Below the pieces are notes generated by a model. It made no database searches. It saw only the letters and a list, made by a program, of their open reading frames with translations, and had not been told where the DNA came from. Position numbers and translations under genes: made by a program. Shown here in pieces: positions 9,969 through 17,557 of a DNA stretch of 63,644 nucleotides (its first letter is position 1; each line of letters opens with the position of its first letter). The stretch is from NCBI GenBank assembly GCA_017625755.1, contig JAGAKG010000019.1, forward strand, positions 1 through 63,644, given 5' to 3'. Source of the stretch: Clostridia bacterium. Its GTDB lineage: Bacteria > Bacillota > Clostridia > Oscillospirales > CAG-272.

Positions 9969-10757
9969 TTACCCAAGCTTTCTGCCCTTTGCGGCGAACT
10001 CGGAGGGGGTATATCCCGTGAGTGATTTGAACACCTTGCAGAAATAAGATGCGTTTGCGAAGCCGACCTTGATGGCGACCTCGTCGACCGAAAGGTCTGT
10101 GTTTACCAGAAGCTCCTTGGATTTATCAACGCGGTATTGCTGGATATATTTTGTGGGCGGGGTGTTGAAAACCGCCGTGAAGATACTTCTGTAATATGTC
10201 TCTCCCATTCCCGACATTTCGGCAAGCTGAGGGGTATAGAGGTCGGGGTTTGCGTAATTCGTTTCGATGTATTTTACCGACTTGTGTATCATACCGTATT
10301 TGCCCGCGAGGGTGGAATTGAAGGAGTTTTCGTTGGAGATGCGGGTTATCACATCGTATATTTCCGAGAGACATTTCGAGTGATACGCAGGACCCTTGAG
10401 CATCCAGAAGTGGGATATACTGAGAACCGACTTGTTGATATCCTTGTCCGAGGATATCAAAAATCCGCAGGGAGTAAGCTCGTCGGTGGGGTTTGCGGCG
10501 TCGAATTCTATTACCGTGCAGGTGCCGAATTTTTCAACATCAAGCTCGTATTCCGTTCCCGCGGGAAGAAAGAGAATATTTGCGGCGTCAACCGTATATT
10601 CTTTTTTGCCGACGGTATAGGTCGACACGCCCGCTTGTCTGACTATAAGCGCCGAATGCGCCAGCTTTGCTTTCGCTTCGGTGTGCTTTTTCAGCTTAAA
10701 GGAATATATGTCGTTTATCTTGGAAATTATAAGTCCCGATATTTCAAATTTTTTCAT
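9969..10757 (-). CDS. AraC/XylS-family transcriptional regulator with N-terminal cupin
   Basis: 262 residues. The N-terminal half is a cupin-like sensor (FLPAGTEYELDVEKFG). The C-terminal about 100 residues form two helix-turn-helix motifs: TPQLAEMSGMGETYYRSIF and VDEVAIKVGFANASYFCKVF, then the family ending LTGYTPSEFA. The reading frame is open far upstream, but the start is placed at ATG 10757, which has GGGAG about 12 nt before it and lies downstream of a consensus promoter. The inducer and target are not evident; the adjacent 134-aa gene may be in the same transcript. No transport or sugar genes are next to it. Confidence 0.9.
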   Translation of the reverse strand: MKKFEISGLIISKINDIYSFKLKKHTEAKAKLAHSALIVRQAGVSTYTVGKKEYTVDAANILFLPAGTEYELDVEKFGTCTVIEFDAANPTDELTPCGFLISSDKDINKSVLSISHFWMLKGPAYHSKCLSEIYDVITRISNENSFNSTLAGKYGMIHKSVKYIETNYANPDLYTPQLAEMSGMGETYYRSIFTAVFNTPPTKYIQQYRVDKSKELLVNTDLSVDEVAIKVGFANASYFCKVFKSLTGYTPSEFAAKGRKLG

Positions 10758-10824
10758 ATATCTGTTCTCCCTGCGATGAGTTTTTGATGTAAAATACAAA
10801 CAAGAATATATCTGTTCAAGAATA

Positions 10825-10853
10825 ATTTTAGCAGAAAACTCGAAAAATGTCAA
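10825..10853 (-). promoter_or_regulatory. Sigma-A promoter of the AraC gene
   Basis: On the minus strand: TTGACA (complement of 10848-10853), 17-nt spacer, TAAAAT (complement of 10825-10830). It lies about 70 nt before the ATG at 10757. Confidence 0.8.
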
Positions 10854-10993
10854 TAAACTTTGAAAATTGATTGTAAGAATTGAAAAAAACAAAAGGCGAT
10901 TCGGGTGAGGAAAAATAAAATACAGGAGCAGAGGGGATAAAATTCCTTGCGGAGGGAAAAGATAATAAAAAGGAATATTGTGGTGTATCCGCG

Positions 10994-11064
10994 CTGTCAT
11001 CTTGAGCGAAGCGGAGCGGAGTCGAAACCCATAGGGCGACCACTTGTGGTCGGATCTCGCGGAA
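10994..11064. repeat. Family-3 intergenic repeat (GTCATCTTGAGCGAAGCG type)
   Basis: TGTCATCTTGAGCGAAGCGG starts near 10997 and is followed by GGAGTCGAAACCC and a small palindrome CGACCACTTGTGGTCG. It ends just before the ribosome binding site of spoVAC. Related text occurs near 9332, 25103, 58910 and 63557. No promoter for spoVAC is obvious outside it. Confidence 0.55.
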
Positions 11065-11077
11065 GGAGAGATTTGAA

Positions 11078-11524
11078 ATGAATATAGACAAGAAAAATTA
11101 TGAAAAATACGCGCAGGCGCACGCGCCGAAATCGCCGATAGTGAAGGATTGTCTGAAGGCATTTTTGGTTGGCGGCGGTATATGTGCGCTGGCTCAGGGC
11201 TTTTTGAATATTTACGGTAAGCTTTTGGGGCTTGACGAGGAAACCGCGGGGACGCTTACCTCTGTGACGCTTATTTTTATAGCCGTCGTTCTGACCGCGG
11301 TGGGCGTGTTCGACAAGATCGCCAAGCACGCGGGGGCGGGAACTCTCGTTCCTATTACGGGTTTTGCAAACTCTGTCGTGTCGCCCGCAATAGACAGCAA
11401 ATCAGAGGGATTTATCCTCGGCGTCGGCGCGAAAATCTTTACCGTCGCGGGCCCCGTGCTGCTTTACGGTACACTCGCAGGCGCGATATATGGCGTAATC
11501 CTTTGGATTTTCGGGTTAGTTTAG
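11078..11524 (+). CDS. spoVAC: Stage V sporulation protein AC (SpoVAC)
   Basis: 148-residue membrane protein of the SpoVA channel that moves dipicolinic acid and calcium into and out of the spore. Recalled features shared with Bacillus SpoVAC are KAFLVGGGICALAQGFLN, the FDKIAKHAGAGTLVPITGFANS stretch with its conserved GAG and PITGFANS motifs, and KSEGFILGV. About four membrane spans are predicted. GGAAGGAGAG gives a strong ribosome binding site 6 nt before the ATG. The gene stands alone; the usual partners spoVAD and spoVAE are not adjacent. It is the main sequence evidence here for an endospore-forming ancestry. Confidence 0.93.
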   Translation: MNIDKKNYEKYAQAHAPKSPIVKDCLKAFLVGGGICALAQGFLNIYGKLLGLDEETAGTLTSVTLIFIAVVLTAVGVFDKIAKHAGAGTLVPITGFANSVVSPAIDSKSEGFILGVGAKIFTVAGPVLLYGTLAGAIYGVILWIFGLV

Positions 11525-11554
11525 AGTAGAGGGAATGTGGAAACGCGGAATATA

Positions 11555-11649
11555 CGAGGGAAACTTTTTATAAAAATCAATGGCTTTGCCATAATCAAGT
11601 TTGATTTGTCGGCTAAACGCCTAAAAACATCAAACATTGGTTTCCCTCG
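11555..11649. repeat. Family-1 hairpin element, variant with an internal insert
   Basis: Arms CGAGGGAAAC (11555-11564) and GTTTCCCTCG (11640-11649) pair exactly. Inside are a small hairpin ATGGCTTTGCCAT, the word AAGTTTGATTTGTCGGCT and, later, AAAAACATCAAACATTGG. The same internal words appear in the copy at 38303-38422. It fills the gap between the converging spoVAC and SbcC-like genes. Confidence 0.65.
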
Positions 11650-11656
11650 CATATTT

Positions 11657-13894
11657 TCACATTTCTATTTTGTTGTAATTTATATTCAGAGTGTCGCAGA
11701 TATTCGCTTCTCTGTGGTGGCAGGAAAAGAGCATACACTGATTACCCTCGTCGACGAAGGTATTTATCAGTTGAAGCACGGCTCCTGCGCGGGTATCGTC
11801 GAGCTGAGAGAGCGATTCGTCCATAAAGAAGGGGACTGTACCCTCGAAGATCTGCTTTACGAGGGCAAATCTCAAGGAGATATAGACCGCATCAGCCGTA
11901 CCACCGCTGAGGTTAGCCGCCTCTCTCTCCTTGCCCGAGGCATCGACGCTTACATCCATACTCTCCGAGAGCAACACCTTGGAATACTTACCGTCGCTGA
12001 TAGCCTCGAGATATTCTCCCGCGCTCTCCCTGACCTTGGGCGCGAAATTACTTTTCATATTGTCGTAAGCTTCTCTCACGGCAGACACCGCCGTATCCAG
12101 CACATTATATTTTTCGGTATACTCGTCTATTTGGGTGTTATAGGAGTCGATATCCCGCTGAATATCCGCAAACTTCTCCTCGCAATCCGAGAGAGCTTTT
12201 ATTTCCGCGTCTGTTTGAGTAAGCTTATCTTTTGCGTCATTGTAAGCATTGAATACCTCATTGAACGCACGGGTTGCTTCATTTTCGTCTATATAAACAC
12301 TCTCACTTACGCCATCGGGCAGAGAGCGTCTGAGCTTCTCCTCGTCGTATGTTGCGAGTCGGCTTTCCTCCAAATCGGCTATGCCCGAATCAGTTCTTAT
12401 TTTGTCGGTCAGAGCTTTCTTTTTGTTTATATAGTCCTCAACCTCGCCTATAAGCTCGGAGAGACGCGTCACAATGTTGCCGCCCGACCTTCCGTACTGC
12501 GCAAGCTTTTCCTCTATCTTGTCCTTTGCCAGAGTCATATTTGACAGAGCCGTCACTTCATTTCGCTCGGACTCCTTAAGCAGTTCCTTTTCGCTGTCGT
12601 ATATTCCGAGCTGCTCAAAGCAATACCTGATAAAGTCTTTATATCCGTCCTTGCTTGTGCCGAGAGAGTTAAGCTCTGCCTCGACCTGTTTGATTTCCTT
12701 GGACTGAATAACGAGCATCGCCGCCGCAAGCGCGCCGAACACAGCCGTTGCCGCAAACAGTACGGGCAGGAATATTCCCGCAACCGCGCAGAGCAGGGCA
12801 ACTGCTGCCGAGCTAACGCCCAAAATTCTCTTTTTTGCGGCGCTCGCAAGTCTGCCGTCTATTCTTTGGCAGAAGGCGTCGGCGCTCTCGCGCTCGGATA
12901 TTTTTCTTGCGACGGCTACCGCGTCGGCGTTTGCCTCCGAGGCGCGATTGCCGTTCTTTATGCAGTTGTCGTATTCTTCTGTACGCCTCGATAGCTCCTT
13001 TTCAAGATATCTCAACTCCGAGAGGTCGCTATCTGTCGGGTCAAGTCCGCCAAAGTTGGCGTTCTTGGTGAGTTCATCGAGCGCCATTCTGTCTTTCTCT
13101 ATATCCGCCCTGAGCTTTTTGAGGTCGTTTATGCGCATAAGCACTCGCACGGTTGACGCCGCGTCGCGTATCTCCTTTGCCCGATTCATTTCTTTCTCGG
13201 CGCGCTCTGTCTCGGCGGCAAGCTCGTTGCGCTTTATCTTCAGCTCGGCGAGTCGCTCTACGCTATACTGAAGCCCTGACGCGTCAAGCTCTGCCTGCGC
13301 GCGAGCCTGCTCGGTTTCGGATATAAGTCCGCCACCGCCTGTTTTATGACGGTATACCTTTCTCACTTTTTCTATTGCCTTGATGACCGCATCACCGTTT
13401 ACGCTCTCGTCGGCGGTGAGCGAAAGATTTGAAAGCGCTTCCGAGACGCCCGTGCCGTTTATCGAGGTAACTCTCGTCTGACCGCACCAGACGCAGCTCT
13501 CAAATGCTTCCTTTGAGAGTCCGAGGAAGAATACCCCCGGCTCGTCCTGAGTGTCTATTCTTTTACCCGCGTCGATATCGGTGATAGTTGCTTCTGAGCT
13601 TATTGTTCTTCTTGCGTTTGCGCGTTCTATTCTGTAATGCCGTCCGTCGCACTCTATCTCCATACTGCCCTCGGCGCGCGCGCCCGACCAGCTCAGGGAT
13701 TTGTCCTTATCGTTATTTTTCGCCGACTTTCTCGTAAGTCCGTATAGCATATACATTATAAAGAGCAGAACCGTGCTTTTGCCCGCTTCGTTGTCGCCTC
13801 TTATTATATTGAGTCCGTCGGAGAAACTGAGGTTGAAATCCTTCAATCCGCCAAACTCGGTTATGCTTATAGAGAGTATCTTCATATCCTTCAT
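11657..13894 (-). CDS. SbcC/YhaN-like SMC-type ATPase
   Basis: DNA double-strand end processing ATPase partner of the nuclease encoded just upstream. 745 residues: N-terminal ATPase half with Walker A GDNEAGKS (33-40), long coiled-coil arms (about 170-330 and 400-600), and C-terminal half with signature LSGGTADAVYISLRF and Walker B VPFFMDESLSQLDD. Between the arms near residues 350-390 is a strongly hydrophobic stretch (SSAAVALLCAVAGIFLP then ALAAAMLV) that could cross the membrane, as in Bacillus YhaN and unlike classical SbcC with its zinc hook. The start codon overlaps the stop of the nuclease gene (ATGA), so the two are translationally coupled. Confidence 0.88.
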   Translation of the reverse strand: MKDMKILSISITEFGGLKDFNLSFSDGLNIIRGDNEAGKSTVLLFIMYMLYGLTRKSAKNNDKDKSLSWSGARAEGSMEIECDGRHYRIERANARRTISSEATITDIDAGKRIDTQDEPGVFFLGLSKEAFESCVWCGQTRVTSINGTGVSEALSNLSLTADESVNGDAVIKAIEKVRKVYRHKTGGGGLISETEQARAQAELDASGLQYSVERLAELKIKRNELAAETERAEKEMNRAKEIRDAASTVRVLMRINDLKKLRADIEKDRMALDELTKNANFGGLDPTDSDLSELRYLEKELSRRTEEYDNCIKNGNRASEANADAVAVARKISERESADAFCQRIDGRLASAAKKRILGVSSAAVALLCAVAGIFLPVLFAATAVFGALAAAMLVIQSKEIKQVEAELNSLGTSKDGYKDFIRYCFEQLGIYDSEKELLKESERNEVTALSNMTLAKDKIEEKLAQYGRSGGNIVTRLSELIGEVEDYINKKKALTDKIRTDSGIADLEESRLATYDEEKLRRSLPDGVSESVYIDENEATRAFNEVFNAYNDAKDKLTQTDAEIKALSDCEEKFADIQRDIDSYNTQIDEYTEKYNVLDTAVSAVREAYDNMKSNFAPKVRESAGEYLEAISDGKYSKVLLSESMDVSVDASGKEREAANLSGGTADAVYISLRFALVKQIFEGTVPFFMDESLSQLDDTRAGAVLQLINTFVDEGNQCMLFSCHHREANICDTLNINYNKIEM

Positions 13895-15003
13895 ATTATC
13901 TCCCTCCCGTCTATCGCAAGGAGCGCGGTGCGCAACGCGCCTGCCGCAATTCGCCTTTGCTCAATGTCGGAGCTTTCGAGCCTCGGGCGCAGGATCCTGT
14001 ATACCTCTCCGCGCAGAGTGTAGTCGCTCTCAAGCGCCGCGGTGTCTATGCGCGGCAGGGTTTTGTCCTCTGCTTCGGCGTACATGAATTTTTGCGACAG
14101 CAGGTTTCTTACCATAGTCATATCGGGGGAGAAGCTGAAATCCGTCTCTCCCACAAGGGTGAGGCGCAGGGCGGTATTTTCTCCAAAATCGCGCGACGCG
14201 ACATACTCCTCTATCTGTCCGACGAGAGCCGTATTGTTGGCGCTCGGGCTGATATCGAGGGTGTCCGAGATATAACGGGTTTCACCAAAGGGGATTTTCT
14301 CGACGGATACTTTATCGCCGTCAATAGTTACCGCAAGCGCTCCGCCGACGCCCTCCTCGTCAAAGCCGCGGCTGTCGGGAAATCCGCAGTATGCTACCGT
14401 GCATTTACCGAGAGTGAGGGGCTCGGAGAGCTTATGTATATGTCCGAGTGCGGCGTATGTAAAGCCGCATTTTTCTATATCCGAGCCGAGTATCGGGGCA
14501 TAGAGCGACATCGGCGCGTCAAGCGCTGTGTGTGCGCAGAGCAGGCTTATGCCATCAAAGCTCGGAGTCTCGAAGCCCTCGAGAGGGCAAGCACGGTAGC
14601 TATCCGACATAAAGGCGTATCCGCAGACCTGAACACCAAGCTCGTCAAATTCGACGACCTGCATTTCGGGCGAGTTGAACACGCAGACATTCTCGGGAAG
14701 TCTGCCGTCCGAGTAGAGCGATATTCCCGAATAGGGGTCGTGATTGCCAGGGGAGATAACCACGGGGCAGTCAAGCGAGGAAAGGGCTTTGATGACGCAC
14801 TCCTCAGTTTCGGGCGTTACATTTTTTGTATCAAAAAGGTCGCCGCAGATAAGCACCATATCAAAGCCGTTATCCGCTACATAGCGCATCATTTTAGCGA
14901 AAACCGCTCTCTGTCGCTCTCTTGCCGCTTTTCTCTCGGAGTAGGAAAAGCGGTGAAAGGCACTGTCGAGATGCAGGTCGCCTGTATGAAAGATCTTTAT
15001 CAT
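13891..15003 (-). CDS. SbcD/YhaO-like metallophosphoesterase (DNA exonuclease subunit)
   Basis: 370 residues with the calcineurin-like phosphoesterase motifs in order: HTGDLHLD near residue 6-13, ICGDLFD, SPGNHDPYSG (GNHD) and, later, CAHTALD and GHIH. These bind the two metal ions of the Mre11/SbcD nuclease family. The C-terminal region is the shorter YhaO-like form. First of a two-gene minus-strand operon with the SMC-type ATPase. It has a near-consensus promoter 40-70 nt upstream and an AGGTGAACT stretch just before the start codon at 15003. Confidence 0.88.
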   Translation of the reverse strand: MIKIFHTGDLHLDSAFHRFSYSERKAARERQRAVFAKMMRYVADNGFDMVLICGDLFDTKNVTPETEECVIKALSSLDCPVVISPGNHDPYSGISLYSDGRLPENVCVFNSPEMQVVEFDELGVQVCGYAFMSDSYRACPLEGFETPSFDGISLLCAHTALDAPMSLYAPILGSDIEKCGFTYAALGHIHKLSEPLTLGKCTVAYCGFPDSRGFDEEGVGGALAVTIDGDKVSVEKIPFGETRYISDTLDISPSANNTALVGQIEEYVASRDFGENTALRLTLVGETDFSFSPDMTMVRNLLSQKFMYAEAEDKTLPRIDTAALESDYTLRGEVYRILRPRLESSDIEQRRIAAGALRTALLAIDGREII

Positions 15004-15042
15004 AGTTCACCTCTATATAAAGCTTATTTTACCGTTAATTAT

Positions 15043-15071
15043 ATTTTACCATACTTTTTTCGCTTTCGCAA
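15043..15071 (-). promoter_or_regulatory. Sigma-A promoter of the SbcDC-like operon
   Basis: Minus strand: TTGCGA (complement of 15066-15071), 17-nt spacer, TAAAAT (complement of 15043-15048). Confidence 0.7.
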
Positions 15072-15117
15072 CAGGCAAGTGCGGAAGTTTTTACATATAC
15101 TTTGAAGGAAAGAGAAA

Positions 15118-15723
15118 ATGAAAGGTGTGGTACAGAATATGCTTATTGACATTCCCTACGACAGAGAGCGGGCGATTGAGTACGCGCGCAGATGGGCGCT
15201 CTCTCGCAACCCTCTGTTTATTGATTTCACGGGGCGCGGCGGAGACTGCACAAGCTTCGTTTCGCAATGTGTTTTTGCGGGTTGCGGAATTATGAATTAC
15301 ACGCCGACCTTCGGGTGGTATTACATATCCTCTGCCGACAGGGCACCCGCCTGGGCGGGGGTTGACGAGTTTTTTGATTTTGTGACCGCAGCCCCCGCGT
15401 TTGTTGAGGCGAACGGCGGAACGGGGCCGCGCGGATTTGATGTGCGTGACGGGCGGGACATAGCTCTCGGAGATGTTATTCAGCTTGCGAACGACAGAGG
15501 AGAGTTTTATCACTCGCTTATAATAAGCGGCTTTACCGACGACGATATTTTGATCTGCGCGCACACCGACGACGCCCTCGACCGCCCGATATCGACATAC
15601 AATTATGCGTTCTTGCGTGTAATTCATATAGAAAAGGCGATAATCGAGGTAAACAGCGACGCGCTTTTCAGAAATCTGCTCGACGGAACTGCTCTGCCGA
15701 TGCGTTCGATGAGTTCTATGTAA
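15118..15723 (+). CDS. Putative amidase-domain (Amidase_6) protein
   Basis: 201 residues, no signal peptide. The motif GGDCTSFVSQCVFAG places a candidate catalytic Cys at 44 in the way of the Amidase_6 family (PF12671, NlpC/P60-like fold). A following FGWYYISSADRAPAW segment and EFYHSLIISG with a candidate catalytic His agree. Such proteins are often cell-wall related, but the lack of an export signal leaves the substrate open. AAGGAAAGAG precedes the ATG by a few bases. It is divergent from the SbcDC-like operon and followed by a separately promoted HMA gene. I am confident of the fold, not of the substrate. Confidence 0.8.
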   Translation: MKGVVQNMLIDIPYDRERAIEYARRWALSRNPLFIDFTGRGGDCTSFVSQCVFAGCGIMNYTPTFGWYYISSADRAPAWAGVDEFFDFVTAAPAFVEANGGTGPRGFDVRDGRDIALGDVIQLANDRGEFYHSLIISGFTDDDILICAHTDDALDRPISTYNYAFLRVIHIEKAIIEVNSDALFRNLLDGTALPMRSMSSM

Positions 15724-15740
15724 TAATTTTTGTTTGATTC

Positions 15741-15770
15741 TTGACAAAGCCGCCTCTTTTGTGATAAAAT
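15741..15770 (+). promoter_or_regulatory. Promoter of the small HMA gene
   Basis: TTGACA (15741-15746), 18-nt spacer, TAAAAT (15765-15770). The start codon follows at 15810. Confidence 0.6.
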
Positions 15771-15809
15771 ATTGTCAATGAAAAGTAACGAAATCAAGGG
15801 GGCAAGGTT

Positions 15810-16064
15810 ATGGTTAAAACAGTTGCAAATATAGAGGGAATGATGTGCGGAATGTGCGAGGCGCACATGAACGACGCTATCAAGGGTGCGTTCAAGGTTA
15901 AAAAGGTGGAGTCCTCTCACGCAAAGAATGAGACCGTTATAATTTCCGATGCCGCTATCGACGAGGCAAAGCTCAGCGCTGTTGTTAATGAAGCGGGGTA
16001 TGTGCTTAAATCGGTAAAGAGCGAGCCTTATCAGAAAAAAGGCTTCCGCCTTTTTGGTAAATAA
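15810..16064 (+). CDS. Small heavy-metal-associated (HMA) domain protein
   Basis: 84 residues. The N-terminus VANIEGMMCGMCEAHM carries the CxxC pair (Cys13 and Cys16) of the HMA fold, but with MMCGMC in place of the common MTCxxC. The family binds Cu(I) or other soft metals. The rest fits the ferredoxin-like HMA fold with a basic C-terminal tail (YQKKGFRLFGK). It could act as a metallochaperone, but the CopA ATPase of this window is 23 kb away and no metal regulator is adjacent. GGGGGCAAGG precedes the ATG. It has its own promoter. Confidence 0.85.
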   Translation: MVKTVANIEGMMCGMCEAHMNDAIKGAFKVKKVESSHAKNETVIISDAAIDEAKLSAVVNEAGYVLKSVKSEPYQKKGFRLFGK

Positions 16065-16082
16065 TTCAGAGTACGCAATTAT

Positions 16083-16236
16083 GCGAGGGGGGACTTTTTA
16101 TAAAAAGTCCCCCCTCGCGCTCCCTTCAAAAACTTTAAAGCTGGGTTTGAGCTTGCGATTTTTTGTGTGAATTAAATTTCGCGGCGTCTTATTAATCTGA
16201 TTAACCTTGTGGGGAGGGGTCTCCCCTCCCGCTGGG
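16083..16236. repeat. Family-1 intergenic hairpin element
   Basis: Starts with a perfect 36-nt palindrome at 16083-16118 (arms GCGAGGGGGGACTTTTTA and its exact complement). Then come GCTCCCTTCAAAAACTT, GCTGGGTTTG, a TTTTTTGTGTGAATTAAA core, TTATTAATCTGATTAACC, and a second hairpin GGGGAGGGG TCT CCCCTCCC near 16211-16230. It begins 18 nt after the HMA stop codon. The same order of modules, sometimes reversed, is found in the other copies. Confidence 0.8.
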
Positions 16237-16260
16237 GAAGAAGTTTTATTTCATTTGAGT

Positions 16261-16297
16261 AAAAAAGACTGTCACAACTATTGCAACAGTCTTTTTT
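16261..16297. terminator. Bidirectional terminator between HMA and kinase genes
   Basis: AAAAAAGACTGT (16261-16272) pairs exactly with ACAGTCTTTTTT (16286-16297). It lies between the converging HMA gene and the NahK-like kinase ending at 16300, with A and T runs on the outer sides. Confidence 0.85.
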
Positions 16298-16299
16298 AT

Positions 16300-17415
16300 T
16301 TATTCCGCTATAAGCGAATCGACATACTCGGTCATCTCGTCAAATTTAGCCTCTATCTCGGTCAGAAGCTTTATCTGCGCTCTCGCGCGTCTGAGGTTGT
16401 GGTGCGGCGAATCAACCTTGAAATACTCGTCTCCGTTGATAAAGTCGGTAAGGAAACGCATAGCAAGCTCGCAGGTCAGCACCTTTATTCCGAGTGGCAG
16501 GTGGTGTATCTCATTCTTGTCGAGCACCGCGCCCGTCTCCTCGATAAAGCCCTTGGTAAAGAGCTTGAAAAGCTCCATATCTATCGAGACCTTAGAGAGA
16601 TCGCGCTCGTCCTCTGCCGCCGTACTCGCGCCGTAGCGTATCGCGTCGCCGTAATCGTAAAGCGAGGAGCCGGGCATAACGGTATCGAGGTCTATGACGC
16701 AGATAGCCTTGCCCGTAGCGTCGTCTATAAGCACATTGTTGAGCTTTGTATCATTGTGAGTAACTCTTATGGGAAGCTCGCCCGATTCAAGCTTGTCAAC
16801 GATAGCGTTCATCATCTTGCGGTGGTCGAAGATAAAGTCTATCTCCTTCTCTGCCTCGCGCGCTCTGCCCGAACGGTCCTCGGCTACCGCGGCAACGAAA
16901 TCAAAGAAACGGCGCTTGGTGTTGTGAAAGTTCGGAATAGTCTCGTGCAGAAGCTCTGCGGGGAAATCCGCAAGGTTCTTCTGAAACTCTCCAAAGCCCC
17001 TGCCCGCCTCGTAAAAGAGGTGAGGGTCGGAAATATAGTTGTGCGCTGTCGCACCCGACACGAAAACATAAGCGCGCCAGTAATATCCGTTTTTATCCGA
17101 GAAAAGATATGTACCGTTTTCCGACTTTATAAAGCGCAAAAGCCGTCTGTCATAGTCGGGGTCGTCCTTATCGAGCTTTGCTGAAATATGCTCCATAACT
17201 CTGCCGATATTTTCCATAAGTCCGTCGGGGTCGCGGAAGGCTATCTTATTTATTCTCTGCAGAATATACCAATGCTCCTTCTCTCCCTCGCTGTATATAA
17301 GCTTATAGGTGGTATTTACATTTCCCGCGCCTATCTCCTCAACGCTTACATATTCTCCGCAGAAATCAAATTTGTCAAGTATGTGCTTTATCTCATTATA
17401 AATGTTATAAACCAT
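16300..17415 (-). CDS. NahK-like N-acetylhexosamine 1-kinase (APH-fold phosphotransferase)
   Basis: 371 residues of the aminoglycoside phosphotransferase/choline kinase fold. The catalytic loop RVTHNDTKLNNVLID and metal-binding segment CVIDLDTVMPGSSLYDYGDAIRYGA closely resemble what I recall of bifidobacterial NahK, which phosphorylates GlcNAc/GalNAc at C1 in the galacto-N-biose/lacto-N-biose pathway. The N-terminal nucleotide-binding lobe is at 20-115 (VEEIGAGNVNTTYKL). It follows the GH3 glycosidase on the same strand but has its own promoter and is separated by a terminator. No galacto-N-biose phosphorylase is nearby, so the exact sugar is uncertain. Confidence 0.8.
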   Translation of the reverse strand: MVYNIYNEIKHILDKFDFCGEYVSVEEIGAGNVNTTYKLIYSEGEKEHWYILQRINKIAFRDPDGLMENIGRVMEHISAKLDKDDPDYDRRLLRFIKSENGTYLFSDKNGYYWRAYVFVSGATAHNYISDPHLFYEAGRGFGEFQKNLADFPAELLHETIPNFHNTKRRFFDFVAAVAEDRSGRAREAEKEIDFIFDHRKMMNAIVDKLESGELPIRVTHNDTKLNNVLIDDATGKAICVIDLDTVMPGSSLYDYGDAIRYGASTAAEDERDLSKVSIDMELFKLFTKGFIEETGAVLDKNEIHHLPLGIKVLTCELAMRFLTDFINGDEYFKVDSPHHNLRRARAQIKLLTEIEAKFDEMTEYVDSLIAE

Positions 17416-17480
17416 ATCTCTCTCCTTAAAAGTTTATTTGCGGCATCCGCGCCGCAATTGGAGTATATATTATTATATAG

Positions 17481-17509
17481 ATTATACACCCAAAACGCGC
17501 TTTTGTCAA
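17481..17509 (-). promoter_or_regulatory. Sigma-A promoter of the NahK-like gene
   Basis: Minus strand: TTGACA (complement of 17504-17509), 17-nt spacer, TATAAT (complement of 17481-17486); a full consensus promoter. Confidence 0.85.
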
Positions 17510-17511
17510 GG

Positions 17512-17544
17512 AAAAGGTGTCTCGCTTTCGGCGAGACACCTTTT
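17512..17544. terminator. Terminator of the GH3 gene (bidirectional stem)
   Basis: AAAAGGTGTCTCGC (17512-17525) pairs with GCGAGACACCTTTT (17531-17544). It lies just past the GH3 stop codon (17558, minus strand) and before the promoter of the NahK-like gene. Confidence 0.88.
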
Positions 17545-17557
17545 CTGTTAAATTCCG

